Shown here one piece after another: positions 45,529 through 54,025 of a stretch of DNA of 64,000 bases (position 1 is the first letter of the stretch; each line of letters begins with the position of its first letter). The stretch comes from Pelomonas margarita. GTDB lineage: Bacteria > Pseudomonadota > Gammaproteobacteria > Burkholderiales > Burkholderiaceae_C. The translations under genes and the position numbers were made by a program. The notes beneath the pieces were generated by a model. It saw only the letters and a program-made list of their open reading frames with translations. It was not told where the DNA came from and searched no databases. Location: the NCBI RefSeq assembly GCF_043555875.1, contig NZ_JBIGHW010000003.1, positions 1 to 64,000 on the forward strand, written 5' to 3'.

Positions 45529-46632
45529 TCAGCCCTCGCTCGGCCGGTCACCGTCCGCCGCCGCGGCGGCCTCGCGCGCCGTGGCAAACAGGTCCCAGAC
45601 CACCATGAACATCGCCGCGATGACCGGCCCGATGACAAAGCCGTTGATCCCGAACAGGCCCATGCCTCCGATGGTGGAGATCAGCACCAGGTAGTCAGGC
45701 ATCTGCGTGTCCTTGCCCACCAGCAGCGGCCGTAGCAGGTTGTCCACCAGGCCGATGACGAGCACGCCATAGGCGATCAGCGCCACGCCCTGCCAGGTGG
45801 CGCCGGTGACGAGGAAGTAGATCGCCACGGGCAGCCAGATCAGGCCCGCGCCGATGGCCGGCAGCAGCGACAGGAAGCCCATCAGCACCGCCCACAGCAG
45901 TGCCCCCTTGATGCCGAGGAACCAGAAGGCAAGCCCGCCTAAAGCGCCCTGCGTCGCGGCGACGAGGATGTTGCCCTTGACGGTGGCGCGAATGACCGTG
46001 ATGAACTTGGCCGCCAGTTCGCGGCGGTGCTCCGGCGCCAGCGGCACGGCCGCGCGGATGCGACGGCTCAGCGCCGCGCCGTCGCGCAGCAGGAAGAACG
46101 CGAGGTAGAGCATGACGAAGAAACCCACCACGAGGTCCAGCGCGTTCTGGCCAATGCTGTAGACCTGCGTGGCAATCGCCTGGCTGCCGCGCGCCACGGC
46201 CTGCGTGATGCGCTCCTGCAGCGCCGCAAGATCGGTCAGCCCAAAGTGCTCCAGCAACTCATGCAGCCAGGCGGGCGCAACGGCCAGGACCTGCTCGAAG
46301 TAGCGCGCGAAGTTGGTCTCGCCCGACTGCAGCCGCTGGTACAGCGCCGCGCCCTCCTTCAGCAGCGTGCCCATCAGCAGCGTCATGGGCAGCAGCACCA
46401 TGACGACGATGACGGACAGCGTGGCCAGCGCCGCCAGCGTCTGCCGAGCCGGCCAGCGCCGCACGAGGGCGGCATACAGGGGCGTGAAGACGATGGCGAT
46501 CACCGCGCCCCAGAACACCGCACCGCTGAACGGCAGCAGGATCCACACGAAGGCGACGCTGACTGCGACCAGCAGTGCCAGGAAGGCGTTGTTCTCGAAC
46601 GTGGCCGAGGTGACGAAATGCTTGAACTTCAT
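45529..46632 (-). CDS. AI-2E family transporter
   Basis: A 367-residue inner-membrane protein with about eight hydrophobic segments. AI-2E/PerM landmarks include LPFSGAVFWGAVIAIVFTPLY near the start, PLAPEHRRELAAKF, FLSLLPAIGAGLIWLPVAIYFL and the C-terminal GLFGINGFVIGPVIAAMF. Despite the family name, substrates vary (autoinducer-2 export in one case, ion antiport in others), so none is assigned. ATG 46632 is chosen; an ATG at 46650 adds six residues. It is followed closely by the DUF4124-like gene on the same strand. Confidence 0.88.
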   Translation of the reverse strand: MKFKHFVTSATFENNAFLALLVAVSVAFVWILLPFSGAVFWGAVIAIVFTPLYAALVRRWPARQTLAALATLSVIVVMVLLPMTLLMGTLLKEGAALYQRLQSGETNFARYFEQVLAVAPAWLHELLEHFGLTDLAALQERITQAVARGSQAIATQVYSIGQNALDLVVGFFVMLYLAFFLLRDGAALSRRIRAAVPLAPEHRRELAAKFITVIRATVKGNILVAATQGALGGLAFWFLGIKGALLWAVLMGFLSLLPAIGAGLIWLPVAIYFLVTGATWQGVALIAYGVLVIGLVDNLLRPLLVGKDTQMPDYLVLISTIGGMGLFGINGFVIGPVIAAMFMVVWDLFATAREAAAAADGDRPSEG

Positions 46633-46694
46633 GCGGGCAACAGCCTCCATCGAGCGGGAGCGCGCATGGTACGTGCCGCCGTGCGGCGGTGACG

Positions 46695-47951
46695 TCAGGT
46701 GTCGGCGGCCACCTGCACCCGGCGCCGCGCCAGGCCCAGCCCCACCAGCCCGGCCGAGCCCACACCCAGCATCAGCGCCACCGCTGCGCCGGCGAACACG
46801 CCGCGCGGCATGCCGTGGTCCAGCACCCAGCCGAACACCGGCGCGGCCAGCGCGAAGCCGATGTCCAGCCCCGAGTACACCGTGCCGTACACGCGACCCG
46901 TGGCCCCGGGCGGCGCGGCGCGCTTGATGAGCATGTCGCGCGACGGCCCGGCCAGCCCGGTGCCAAAGCCCGCCAGCGCCGCCACGCCCGCCGCCAGCAG
47001 CCCCGGCAGCAGGCCGGTTGCCACCAGCAGCAGCAGCGCGGCGGCAAAGGCCATGGCCAGCGCGATGGTGCGCTCCAGCCGCTCGGCCCGCGCGACCAGG
47101 AAGCCGCCGCACACCATGCCGGCCGCGCCGGCCAGCATGTAGCCGGTGACGACATAGGCCGTCAACGCCAGCGGCAGGCCATACATCTGCTGCAGCGCCG
47201 GGCTGGCGAAGCTCTGGATGCTGGACAGCGCCGCCGTCGTCCAGAAGAAGAACGAGAAGCACAGCCACACCGAGGGCAACTTCAGAAAGGCCATGGGGTG
47301 CTCGGCAGCCGCGCCAGGCGCCACCTTGGCATGGCCCCAGGAACCCTGGCGGTCATCGATGGCGTCGCGCTGCCAGTACAGCAGGGCCAGCACGGCCAGC
47401 GCCACCAGCGCCGTGCCCAGGTAGGCATAGCGCCAGTTGCCGCTGGCCTGGGCGATGCCGATGGAGAACACCGGCGCCAGCGCCCAGCCAAGATTGCCGG
47501 TGATGCCATGGACTGAGAACGCGTGGCCCAGCCGGGGCTGGGAGACGCGCTTGTTCAGGATGGTGAAGTCCGCCGGGTGGAAGGGCGCGTTGCCCAGGCC
47601 GGCCAGCGCCGCCGCCAGCATCAGCCCGCCAAAGCCCTGTGCCAGGCCGGCTGCCACCGAAGCCAGCGCAAAGCAGGCCATGGCCACGAACAGCACGGGC
47701 CGCGCACCGATGCGGTCGACGATGAAGCCCGACGTCGCCTGGCCGGCGCCGGAGATGACGAAGAAGGTCGTCACCAGCAGGCCCAGCTCCGAATAGCTCA
47801 GGCCGAAGGCCTGAATGAAGGCCGGGAACAGCGGCGGCAGCAGCATGTGAAAGAAGTGCGAACTGCCATGCGCCACGCCGATGGTGGAGATGGTGGCGAT
47901 GTCGCGGCGGCGCTGAAGGCCGGCGTCCGGGGCAGGGAGAGCGGTGTCCAT
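46695..47951 (-). CDS. MFS transporter, fosmidomycin-resistance (Fsr)-like
   Basis: 418 residues with about 12 transmembrane helices. The first helices read HGSSHFFHMLLPPLFPAF and LSYSELGLLVTTFFVISGAGQ, followed by GLGNAPFHPADFTILNKRV, which matches the Fsr-type drug/metabolite exporters. It is divergent from an AraC-family gene 69 bases away that probably controls it. Export substrate unknown; Fsr proteins remove fosmidomycin and related small molecules. Confidence 0.83.
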   Translation of the reverse strand: MDTALPAPDAGLQRRRDIATISTIGVAHGSSHFFHMLLPPLFPAFIQAFGLSYSELGLLVTTFFVISGAGQATSGFIVDRIGARPVLFVAMACFALASVAAGLAQGFGGLMLAAALAGLGNAPFHPADFTILNKRVSQPRLGHAFSVHGITGNLGWALAPVFSIGIAQASGNWRYAYLGTALVALAVLALLYWQRDAIDDRQGSWGHAKVAPGAAAEHPMAFLKLPSVWLCFSFFFWTTAALSSIQSFASPALQQMYGLPLALTAYVVTGYMLAGAAGMVCGGFLVARAERLERTIALAMAFAAALLLLVATGLLPGLLAAGVAALAGFGTGLAGPSRDMLIKRAAPPGATGRVYGTVYSGLDIGFALAAPVFGWVLDHGMPRGVFAGAAVALMLGVGSAGLVGLGLARRRVQVAADT

Positions 47952-48020
47952 GCCCGCACTGTAGGAAGGGCGACGCCGGCCTGGTTACGATGGTTCGTCA
48001 AGTTCTGTCGAATTCCAGCC

Positions 48021-48866
48021 ATGCGCCCTGCCCCCTCGCGCCGATCACGCCAGACCCTGCCCCCGGCCGACCCACTGCGCTTTGCCCCCAGCGCCGAGTG
48101 GCCGCTGCGGGCCAAGGCGCGCGAGATGGCCGCCGACATGGACATCCAGCCCCACCGCCACGACTGGGGCCAGCTGGTGTTCTCGGTCAGCGGCGCGGTG
48201 CGCGTTAGCGCGCATGCCGACGCGGCACACAGCACCTTCCTCGTGCCGCCGTCGCGGGCGGTGTGGATACCGGCCGGCGTGACGCATGCCGTCACCGTGG
48301 TGGAGCGCGCCGACCTGCGCACGCTCTACCTGCTGCCGGGGCTGCTGGAAGACGAAGGCAGCCCGGACTGGCAGCGATGCCGCGTGCTGGAGGTGTCGCC
48401 GCTGCTGCGCGAGCTGGTCATGCAGCTGGACGCCCGCCCCGACGCGCCCGCAGCGGCCGCGCCCGGCAGCGCGCGCGAGGCGCTGCTGCGCGCGCTCATC
48501 GTGGACGAATTGCAGCGCGCCCGACAGCTGCGCCTGGGCGTGGACCTGCCGCACGACGCCCGCCTGCGCCGACTCTGCGAGGCCATGCTGGACGCGCCCG
48601 CCCGCCACCTCAGCCTGGAGGCGTGGGCCGGGGAGATCGGTGCCAGCGCGCGCACGGTGTCGCGGCTGTTCCGCGACGAGCTGGGCACCAGTTTTGCGCA
48701 GTGGCGCTCGCAGGTACTGCTGGCGCATGCGCTGGCCATGGCTGCACGGCGCCAGCCCATGAGCCACATCGCCACCGAGCTGGGCTATGCCAGCGCCAGC
48801 GCCTTCACGGCCATGGTCAAGCGCACGGTGGGCATGCCGCCGAGCCGCTTCTTCGCCGAGGCCTGA
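48021..48866 (+). CDS. AraC-family transcriptional regulator with N-terminal cupin
   Basis: 281 residues. The N-terminal cupin-type sensing domain has PHRHDWGQLVFSVSGAVRV and FLVPPSRAVWIPAGVTHAV. The C-terminal AraC helix-turn-helix pair (about 185-281) includes SLEAWAGEIGASARTVSRLFRDELGTSFAQWR and PMSHIATELGYASASAFTAMVKRTVGMPPSRFF. The pattern matches the NimR-like subgroup that regulates a divergent MFS exporter, and exactly such an exporter lies upstream on the other strand. ATG 48021 is the natural start; the frame is open far upstream but runs into the divergent gene. Confidence 0.88.
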   Translation: MRPAPSRRSRQTLPPADPLRFAPSAEWPLRAKAREMAADMDIQPHRHDWGQLVFSVSGAVRVSAHADAAHSTFLVPPSRAVWIPAGVTHAVTVVERADLRTLYLLPGLLEDEGSPDWQRCRVLEVSPLLRELVMQLDARPDAPAAAAPGSAREALLRALIVDELQRARQLRLGVDLPHDARLRRLCEAMLDAPARHLSLEAWAGEIGASARTVSRLFRDELGTSFAQWRSQVLLAHALAMAARRQPMSHIATELGYASASAFTAMVKRTVGMPPSRFFAEA

Positions 48867-48881
48867 GCTGGTCTCGGCCCC

Positions 48882-49631
48882 TCAGGCCGGGCGATCCAGC
48901 AGGCGGCGCAGCGCGCCGCTGCTCACCACCCGCTCCAGCGCCTGCATCAGCCGCTCCTGCGGCCATGCCGAACGCGACGAGACGCAGCCATGCGTGACGG
49001 TGTGCGCGATGCGCTGGCGCGCATGCAGGCGATCGCCTGCGAGGCGGTCGCGGTTGAAATGCTGCAGCACGCGCCGATCGACGATCGCGGCCTCCGTGCG
49101 GCCCAACCTCAGTTTCTCCATCACGAGTTGCTGGCTGGGCGCGTCCTCCCGCACCAGCGCGCCCGACGCGAAGGCGTCGAGCAGGCTTTCGTAGCGGTAG
49201 CCCAGCACTGTGCCCACTCGCAGGCCCCGTTGCGCCTGCAGCTCGACCGCCGGGCCCGGCCCGCGCATGACCAGCACGTCCTCCAGGTCCACCATCGGCG
49301 GACCAAGCCGGCCGGGCAGCGGTCCCTCGTACCACTGCGCGCTGAGCATGCAGTGCAGGTCCACATCGCCCGACAGCAGCGCCGCGTCCACACGCTGGTT
49401 GGGCAGCCGCACGAACTGCGGCCGCGCGCCCGCCTCCGCCGCGATGGCCAGCATCAGCTCGTAAAGCAGGCCGCCCACCGGCGCGCCACTACTGACCACC
49501 AGGTAGGGCGCCGCCCAGGTGTCGCTGACGGCAAACCTGAGCCACGACGGCAGCGCCTGGGCCGGCGACAACGGCGCCACGCCCAGTGCAGTCCCTGCGG
49601 CCAGCCACTGGCGCCGATTCAAGTTCAACAT
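48882..49631 (-). CDS. orphan solute-binding-like protein (SBP family 3 type)
   Basis: 249 residues. The N-terminus NLNRRQWLAAGTALGVAPLSPAQA looks like a Tat-style or ordinary signal peptide. The mature part resembles the other permease-less binding proteins in the window: LLYELMLAIAAEAGARPQFVRLPNQRVDAALLSGDVDLHC, VLGYRYESLLDAFA and an ending ALRRLLDRPA. It is closer in pattern to the copy after serB (VLGYHYPRID, DADVHC) than to the 13-16 kb trio. No transporter genes adjoin. It is divergent from nadA across 58 bases. Confidence 0.7.
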   Translation of the reverse strand: MLNLNRRQWLAAGTALGVAPLSPAQALPSWLRFAVSDTWAAPYLVVSSGAPVGGLLYELMLAIAAEAGARPQFVRLPNQRVDAALLSGDVDLHCMLSAQWYEGPLPGRLGPPMVDLEDVLVMRGPGPAVELQAQRGLRVGTVLGYRYESLLDAFASGALVREDAPSQQLVMEKLRLGRTEAAIVDRRVLQHFNRDRLAGDRLHARQRIAHTVTHGCVSSRSAWPQERLMQALERVVSSGALRRLLDRPA

Positions 49632-49689
49632 GGCTGTCAGTGTAGGCAGCGGGCGGCAGGGGCCGGGCCCGAAACGATACGATGCCGTG

Positions 49690-50790
49690 ATGAACCAAGT
49701 GAGCTTTGACTACCCGCGCCAGGACGCCCAGGGTCAGACCTGCACCGCCCACGCCTGGGCCAAGGTGCCCGCCCCGCTGACGGCGCCCGAGCGCCAGACT
49801 CTCACCGAACGCGCTGCCGAGCTGCTGAAGGCGCACAACGCCGTGCTGGTGGCGCATTACTACGTGGACGGCCCGCTGCAGGACCTGGCGCTGGCCACCG
49901 GCGGCATCGTGTCGGACTCGCTGGAGATGGCCCGCTTCGGCCGCGACCACGCTGCGCAGACACTGGTCGTCGCCGGCGTGCGCTTCATGGGCGAGACGGC
50001 CAAGATCCTCAGCCCCGAGAAACGCGTGCTGATGCCCGACCTGGACGCCACTTGCTCGCTGGACCTGGGCTGCCCGGCCGACGACTTCGCGGCCTTCTGC
50101 GACGCGCACCCCGACCGGCAGGTCGTCGTCTACGCCAACACCAGCGCCGCCGTGAAGGCGCGCGCCGACTGGATGGTGACGAGCTCCTGCGCGCTGGAGA
50201 TCGTGGCCGACCTGCACGCCAAGGGCCAGAAGATCCTGTGGGCGCCCGACCGGCACCTGGGCCGCTACATCCAGGAGCAGACCGGCGCGGACATGCTGAT
50301 GTGGAACGGCGCCTGCATCGTGCACGACGAGTTCAAGGGGCTGGAGCTGGAGCTGCTGCGCGAGCAGCACCCGAACGCGCAGATTCTTGTCCACCCCGAG
50401 TCACCCAAGAGCGTCGTCGACATGGCCCATGTGGTGGGCTCCACGTCGGCCCTCATCAAGGCCGTCGTCGAGGGCACGGCGCAGGAATACATCGTCGCCA
50501 CCGACAACGGCATCCTGCACCGCATGCGCCAGCTCGCGCCGCACAAGACGCTGATCGAGGCGCCCACCGCCGGCAACAGCGCCACCTGCAAGAGCTGCGC
50601 GCACTGCCCGTGGATGGCCATGAACGGCCTGCTCAACCTGGTGCAGTGCCTGGAGCGCGGCGCGCCGGAGATCCACGTGGACGAGCCCACCCGCGTGAAG
50701 GCGCAGCGCTGCATCAACCGCATGCTGGACTTCACGGCTGCCCGCAAGGCCCAGGCCTCCGGGATGACCCCGGGCATCGGCGCGGCTTGA
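49690..50790 (+). CDS. nadA: quinolinate synthase A
   Basis: A [4Fe-4S] enzyme condensing iminoaspartate with dihydroxyacetone phosphate to quinolinate in NAD synthesis. ATG 49690 gives 366 residues. The cluster ligands are predicted as Cys122, Cys209 and Cys306, exactly nine residues after the E. coli ligands 113, 200 and 297. The last belongs to the conserved CKSCAHCPWMAMN. HYYVD and VHPESP substrate motifs are present. A GTG just before the ATG is in frame but gives no better spacing. nadB is nearby on the opposite strand. Confidence 0.96.
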   Translation: MNQVSFDYPRQDAQGQTCTAHAWAKVPAPLTAPERQTLTERAAELLKAHNAVLVAHYYVDGPLQDLALATGGIVSDSLEMARFGRDHAAQTLVVAGVRFMGETAKILSPEKRVLMPDLDATCSLDLGCPADDFAAFCDAHPDRQVVVYANTSAAVKARADWMVTSSCALEIVADLHAKGQKILWAPDRHLGRYIQEQTGADMLMWNGACIVHDEFKGLELELLREQHPNAQILVHPESPKSVVDMAHVVGSTSALIKAVVEGTAQEYIVATDNGILHRMRQLAPHKTLIEAPTAGNSATCKSCAHCPWMAMNGLLNLVQCLERGAPEIHVDEPTRVKAQRCINRMLDFTAARKAQASGMTPGIGAA

Positions 50791-50861
50791 TCTGGGACAG
50801 TGGAGGCCGCCACCGCGCGGCGCTATAACCGCGCATCGTCCCTGACCCAGAAAGGCCGCCC

Positions 50862-51152
50862 ATGCCCGCCGATTTCAGCTCCCTGTACAACCACCACGAG
50901 CGCGAGGTGTTCGCCGCCGTGATGGACGCCGCCGAGGCTCACCCCGAGATCGCCGCCAGCAACGACTTGCTGTGCGACGTGGCCTGCGTGGCGCTGAACC
51001 GCCTCACGCCGCGCTACATCCGCCACGAGGTGGACTTCAGCTTCTACCTGACCGAGCACGAGCGCCACGAGATCGACACCGCCATCGCCGATGCGGTGAG
51101 CTACGCCTTCAACTTCGTGCAGGCCCGTACCGCGCTGCGAGCGCGCGGCTGA
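50862..51152 (+). CDS. ComFB-family protein
   Basis: 96 residues matching the late competence ComFB family: an N-terminal helix pair (YNHHEREVFAAVMDA), CDVACVALNRLTPRYIRHEVDFSFYL with the family-defining LNRLxPRYI, and an acidic helical tail. ComFB proteins are small cytoplasmic proteins of unclear activity found in competence operons of Bacillus and, singly, in many proteobacteria; some bind cyclic dinucleotides. Here it stands alone between nadA and a perfect terminator. Confidence 0.82.
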   Translation: MPADFSSLYNHHEREVFAAVMDAAEAHPEIAASNDLLCDVACVALNRLTPRYIRHEVDFSFYLTEHERHEIDTAIADAVSYAFNFVQARTALRARG

Positions 51153-51184
51153 GCTGACGCCTGGCGCTGAGCCTCTCCGACCAC

Positions 51185-51209
51185 GCCCGCAAGCTGCGGG
51201 CTTTTTTTT
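51185..51209 (+). terminator. rho-independent terminator after the ComFB gene
   Basis: A perfect 7-bp stem GCCCGCA/TGCGGGC (51185-51191 with 51195-51201), with a three-base loop, is followed by eight consecutive T (51202-51209). This is the strongest intrinsic terminator in the window and isolates the downstream SPFH operon from nadA/comFB transcription. Confidence 0.92.
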
Positions 51210-51220
51210 CGTCCGCCCCC

Positions 51221-51249
51221 TTGCAACCGCCTTCGAAATGCAATTAAAG
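51221..51249 (+). promoter_or_regulatory. candidate sigma-70 promoter of the SPFH gene
   Basis: TTGCAA (51221-51226) and TTAAAG (51244-51249) are separated by 17 bases, matching -35/-10 spacing. The -10 element overlaps the left end of the operator palindrome, which would let a bound repressor block RNA polymerase. Confidence 0.5.
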
Positions 51250-51261
51250 TGATATCACTTT
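51246..51261. promoter_or_regulatory. perfect 16-bp palindrome, probable operator (AAAGTGATATCACTTT)
   Basis: A fully symmetric 16-base palindrome lies between the candidate -10 box and the ribosome-binding site AGGAGG of the SPFH gene. Its AT content contrasts sharply with the surrounding DNA. The ribbon-helix-helix protein encoded at the end of the same short operon is the natural candidate to bind it and repress the operon. Confidence 0.7.
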
Positions 51262-51275
51262 TACAGGAGGCCATG

Positions 51276-52166
51276 ATGATTCAGACGAACGCGCAGCGCC
51301 AGGAGACGGCGGCCAGCACCACCAGTGGCTATCTCGCCATCCTGGGCGGCCTGGGGCTGCTGGTGCTGGGCCCGCTGGTGCTGTGGGCCGGCCGCGGCCA
51401 GCCGCTGGTGATGCTGCTCGGTGTGCTGCTGATCGTGGCGGCCGTGCTGATGTTCGCGGGCCTGTACATGCAGCAGCCCAACGAGGGCCGCATCCTGACG
51501 CTGTTCGGCCGCTACACCGGCACCGACCGCGCCGAGGGCCTGCGCTGGGCCAACCCCTTCGCCGTCAAGCGCCGCATCTCGCTGCGCGCACGCAACCTCA
51601 ATGCGCCGACCATCAAGGTCAACGACAAGCGCGGCAATCCCATCGAGATCGGCGTGGCCGTCGTCTGGCGCGTGGAAGACAGCGCCCGAGCGGTGTTCGA
51701 GGTGGATGACTACGAAGCCTATGTGGGCATCCAGGCCGAAGCCGCCATGCGCCACCTGGCCTCGCAGTACGCCTACGACGACGGCGAGGACCTGAGCGCC
51801 GGTGAGACCACGTTGCGTGCCGGGCAGGACGAGGTCGCGGCCGCGCTGGTGCACGAGCTGCAGGCCCGCTTCGCCGAGGCCGGTGTGCGCGTGCTGGACG
51901 CCAAGATCACCCACCTCGCCTACGCGCAGGAGATCGCCCAGGTCATGCTGCGCCGCCAGCAGGCCGAGGCCATCATCAGCGCCCGCAAGAAGATCGTGCA
52001 AGGCGCGGTGAGCATGGTGGAGGAGGCCTTGCGCGGCCTGTCGGAGCGCGACATCGTGGAGCTGGACGACGAGCGCAAGGCGGCCATGGTGTCCAACCTG
52101 CTGGTGGTGCTGTGCTCCGACAAGGACACGCAGCCCATCGTCAACGCCGGCACGCTGTATTCATGA
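51276..52166 (+). CDS. SPFH/Band 7 domain protein
   Basis: 296 residues from ATG 51276, five bases after a perfect AGGAGG; ATG 51273 is three bases earlier but too close to it. Two adjacent hydrophobic segments (about 20-38 and 43-62) form an N-terminal hairpin anchor. The SPFH domain follows (PNEGRILTLFGRYTGTDRAEGLRWANPF, LNAPTIKVNDKRGNPIEIGVAVVWRV) and then a helical region with LAYAQEIAQVMLRRQQAEAIISARKKIV, the usual oligomerisation segment. It resembles slipin/stomatin-type scaffold proteins of membrane microdomains. It is co-transcribed with the ribbon-helix-helix gene 42 bases downstream. Confidence 0.87.
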   Translation: MIQTNAQRQETAASTTSGYLAILGGLGLLVLGPLVLWAGRGQPLVMLLGVLLIVAAVLMFAGLYMQQPNEGRILTLFGRYTGTDRAEGLRWANPFAVKRRISLRARNLNAPTIKVNDKRGNPIEIGVAVVWRVEDSARAVFEVDDYEAYVGIQAEAAMRHLASQYAYDDGEDLSAGETTLRAGQDEVAAALVHELQARFAEAGVRVLDAKITHLAYAQEIAQVMLRRQQAEAIISARKKIVQGAVSMVEEALRGLSERDIVELDDERKAAMVSNLLVVLCSDKDTQPIVNAGTLYS

Positions 52167-52196
52167 GCCCCTCGCCCCGTCTAGGCCGGCAAGCTG
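52163..52196 (+). repeat. partial copy of the ompR-envZ spacer sequence
   Basis: The 15 bases ATGAGCCCCTCGCCC starting at 52163, which include the SPFH stop codon, are identical to the bases around the ompR stop (11499-11513). A CCGGCAAGC a little further on also recurs in the first element. Only the left arm of the folded element is present here. A chance match is possible at this GC content. Confidence 0.35.
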
Positions 52197-52208
52197 TCGG
52201 GATGCGCT

Positions 52209-52424
52209 ATGGCCAGCCCTGACAAGAAGAGCTTCGCGCTGCGGCTGGACCCGGCGCTGTGGGCTCAGATCGAGCGCCTGGCCGCGCAGGAGCTGCGCTC
52301 GGCCAACGCGCAGATCGAATACCTGCTGCGCGACGCGCTGGCGCGGCGCGGCATCAAGCCCGCGGCGAGCCCGGCACCCAAGCGCGGGCGGCCGACCGCG
52401 GAACCCGGCACCGATGACGCCTAA
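52209..52424 (+). CDS. Arc/ribbon-helix-helix DNA-binding protein
   Basis: 71 residues: a ribbon strand KSFALRLDPALWAQIERLAAQELRSANAQIEYLLRDALARRG matching the Arc/MetJ/HicB-antitoxin fold, then a Pro/Ala/Lys tail. It follows the SPFH gene after 42 bases and overlaps the convergent nadB stop by four bases. No toxin gene accompanies it, so I infer an autoregulator of the SPFH operon acting at the 51246-51261 palindrome, not a toxin-antitoxin module. Confidence 0.8.
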   Translation: MASPDKKSFALRLDPALWAQIERLAAQELRSANAQIEYLLRDALARRGIKPAASPAPKRGRPTAEPGTDDA

Positions 52425-54025
52425 CGGCGTCGGCGTTCGCTGATCAACACCGTCGGGAAGCTCACCGGCAGCGTCTGCGGGTAGTCGCGGCTGTAGTGCA
52501 GGCCACGGCTTTCGTGGCGCATCAGCGCGGACTTGACGATCAGTTCCGCGCAGTCCACCAGGTTGCGCAACTCCAGCAGGTCCCGGGTGACGCGGAAGTT
52601 GGCGTAGTAGTCGTCGATCTCGCCGCGCAGCAGCTCGATGCGGTGCAGCGCCCGCTCCAGCCGCTTGGTCGTGCGGACGATGCCGACGTAGTTCCACATC
52701 AGCAGGCGCAGTTCGTCCCAGTTGTGGGCGATGACGACCTGCTCGTCGGCATTCTCGACCTGACTCTCGTCCCAGGCCGGCAGCGGCGCAGGCGGCTGCG
52801 GCGCGTGGCTGAGGATGTCGGCCGCGCAGGTCTGGCCCAGCACCACGCATTCCAACAGCGAGTTGCTGGCCAGCCGGTTGGCGCCATGCAGCCCCGTGTA
52901 GCCGGTCTCGCCGACCGCGTACAGACCCGGCAGGTCGCAGCGACCGGCCAGGTCGGTCACCGCGCCGCCACAGGTGAAGTGCACGGCCGGCACGACGGGA
53001 ATGGGCTGCCGCGCGATGTCGATGCCCAGCTTCAGGCAGCGCGCATGGATGGTGGGGAAATGCTCGACGAGGAAGGCCTCGCCCAGGTGCGTGGCGTCCA
53101 GCCACACATGATCCAGGCCGTGCTTCTTCATCTCGAAGTCGATGGCGCGGGCGACGATGTCGCGCGGCGCCAGCTCCATGCGCTCGTCATGCGCGGCCAT
53201 GAAGCGCGTGCCGTCAGGCAACTTCAGGTGGCCGCCCTCGCCGCGCAGTGCCTCGGTGATGAGGAAGCTGCGTTCCTGCGGGTGGTAGAGGCAGGTCGGG
53301 TGGAACTGGATGAACTCCATGTTCGCGACGCGGCAGCCGGCCCGCCAGGCCATCGCGATGCCGTCGCCCGTCGACGTGTCGGGGTTGGTTGTGTAGCGAT
53401 AGACCTTGCCGGCGCCGCCGGTGGCCAGCACGACAGCGCGTGCGGCCAGTGTCTCGACGCGCTGGGTGTCGATGTCCAGCGCGTAGACGCCGTAGACGCG
53501 CGGCGGTTCGTCGCGCTGCACATGGCGCGACGTGATGAGGTCCAGCGCCATCCAGCGCTCCAGCAGCCGGATGTTGGGGTGGCGGCGAGCCACGGCCAGC
53601 AACTGGTCGTGGATGGCCTTGCCGGTGGCGTCGGCCGCGTGGGCGATGCGGCGCACCGCATGGCCGCCCTCGCGCGTGAGGTGCAGACCCATGGGGCCGG
53701 TGTCGTCGGGCGTGAACGGCACGCCCTGCTCCACCAGCCAGCCCACGGCCGCAGCACTGCGCTCTGCGATGAAGCGGGCCGTGCCTTCGTCAACGAGGCC
53801 GGCACCGGCGTCCTGCGTGTCGCGCACATGGCTGTCGATGGAGTCGTCGCTGCCGAGGACGCCGACGATGCCACCTTGCGCCCAGGCGGTGGCAGCTTCG
53901 GTCAGTTCGCGCTTGGCGAGCACGACGACGGGCACGGTGTCAGCCAGGTGCAGGGCCACGGTCAGGCCGGCCAGCCCGGCGCCGATGATGACGACGGGGG
54001 CGTCGTCGGGGGGAGCAGCAGTCAT
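52421..54025 (-). CDS. nadB: L-aspartate oxidase
   Basis: A FAD enzyme that oxidises L-aspartate to iminoaspartate, the substrate of NadA. ATG 54025 gives 534 residues; the longer open frame adds an implausible Arg/Cys leader. Motifs are the FAD-binding VVIIGAGLAGLTVALHLA, the succinate-dehydrogenase-family segments EFIQFHPTCLYHP, FLITEALRGEGG and HFTCGGAVTDLAGRCDLPGLYAVGE, and TGLHGANRLASNSLLECVVLG. It is on the strand opposite nadA with three small genes between, so the pair are not in one operon here. Confidence 0.95.
   Translation of the reverse strand: MTAAPPDDAPVVIIGAGLAGLTVALHLADTVPVVVLAKRELTEAATAWAQGGIVGVLGSDDSIDSHVRDTQDAGAGLVDEGTARFIAERSAAAVGWLVEQGVPFTPDDTGPMGLHLTREGGHAVRRIAHAADATGKAIHDQLLAVARRHPNIRLLERWMALDLITSRHVQRDEPPRVYGVYALDIDTQRVETLAARAVVLATGGAGKVYRYTTNPDTSTGDGIAMAWRAGCRVANMEFIQFHPTCLYHPQERSFLITEALRGEGGHLKLPDGTRFMAAHDERMELAPRDIVARAIDFEMKKHGLDHVWLDATHLGEAFLVEHFPTIHARCLKLGIDIARQPIPVVPAVHFTCGGAVTDLAGRCDLPGLYAVGETGYTGLHGANRLASNSLLECVVLGQTCAADILSHAPQPPAPLPAWDESQVENADEQVVIAHNWDELRLLMWNYVGIVRTTKRLERALHRIELLRGEIDDYYANFRVTRDLLELRNLVDCAELIVKSALMRHESRGLHYSRDYPQTLPVSFPTVLISERRRR

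Noticed and set aside
45529..46632. Autoinducer-2 exporter assignment for the AI-2E family gene
   Set aside because: The family name covers proteins with different substrates, and no luxS or quorum gene is present here.
52209..52424. Toxin-antitoxin module built on the ribbon-helix-helix gene
   Set aside because: No toxin-sized partner adjoins it. The neighbours are an SPFH membrane protein and nadB, so an autoregulator is more likely.
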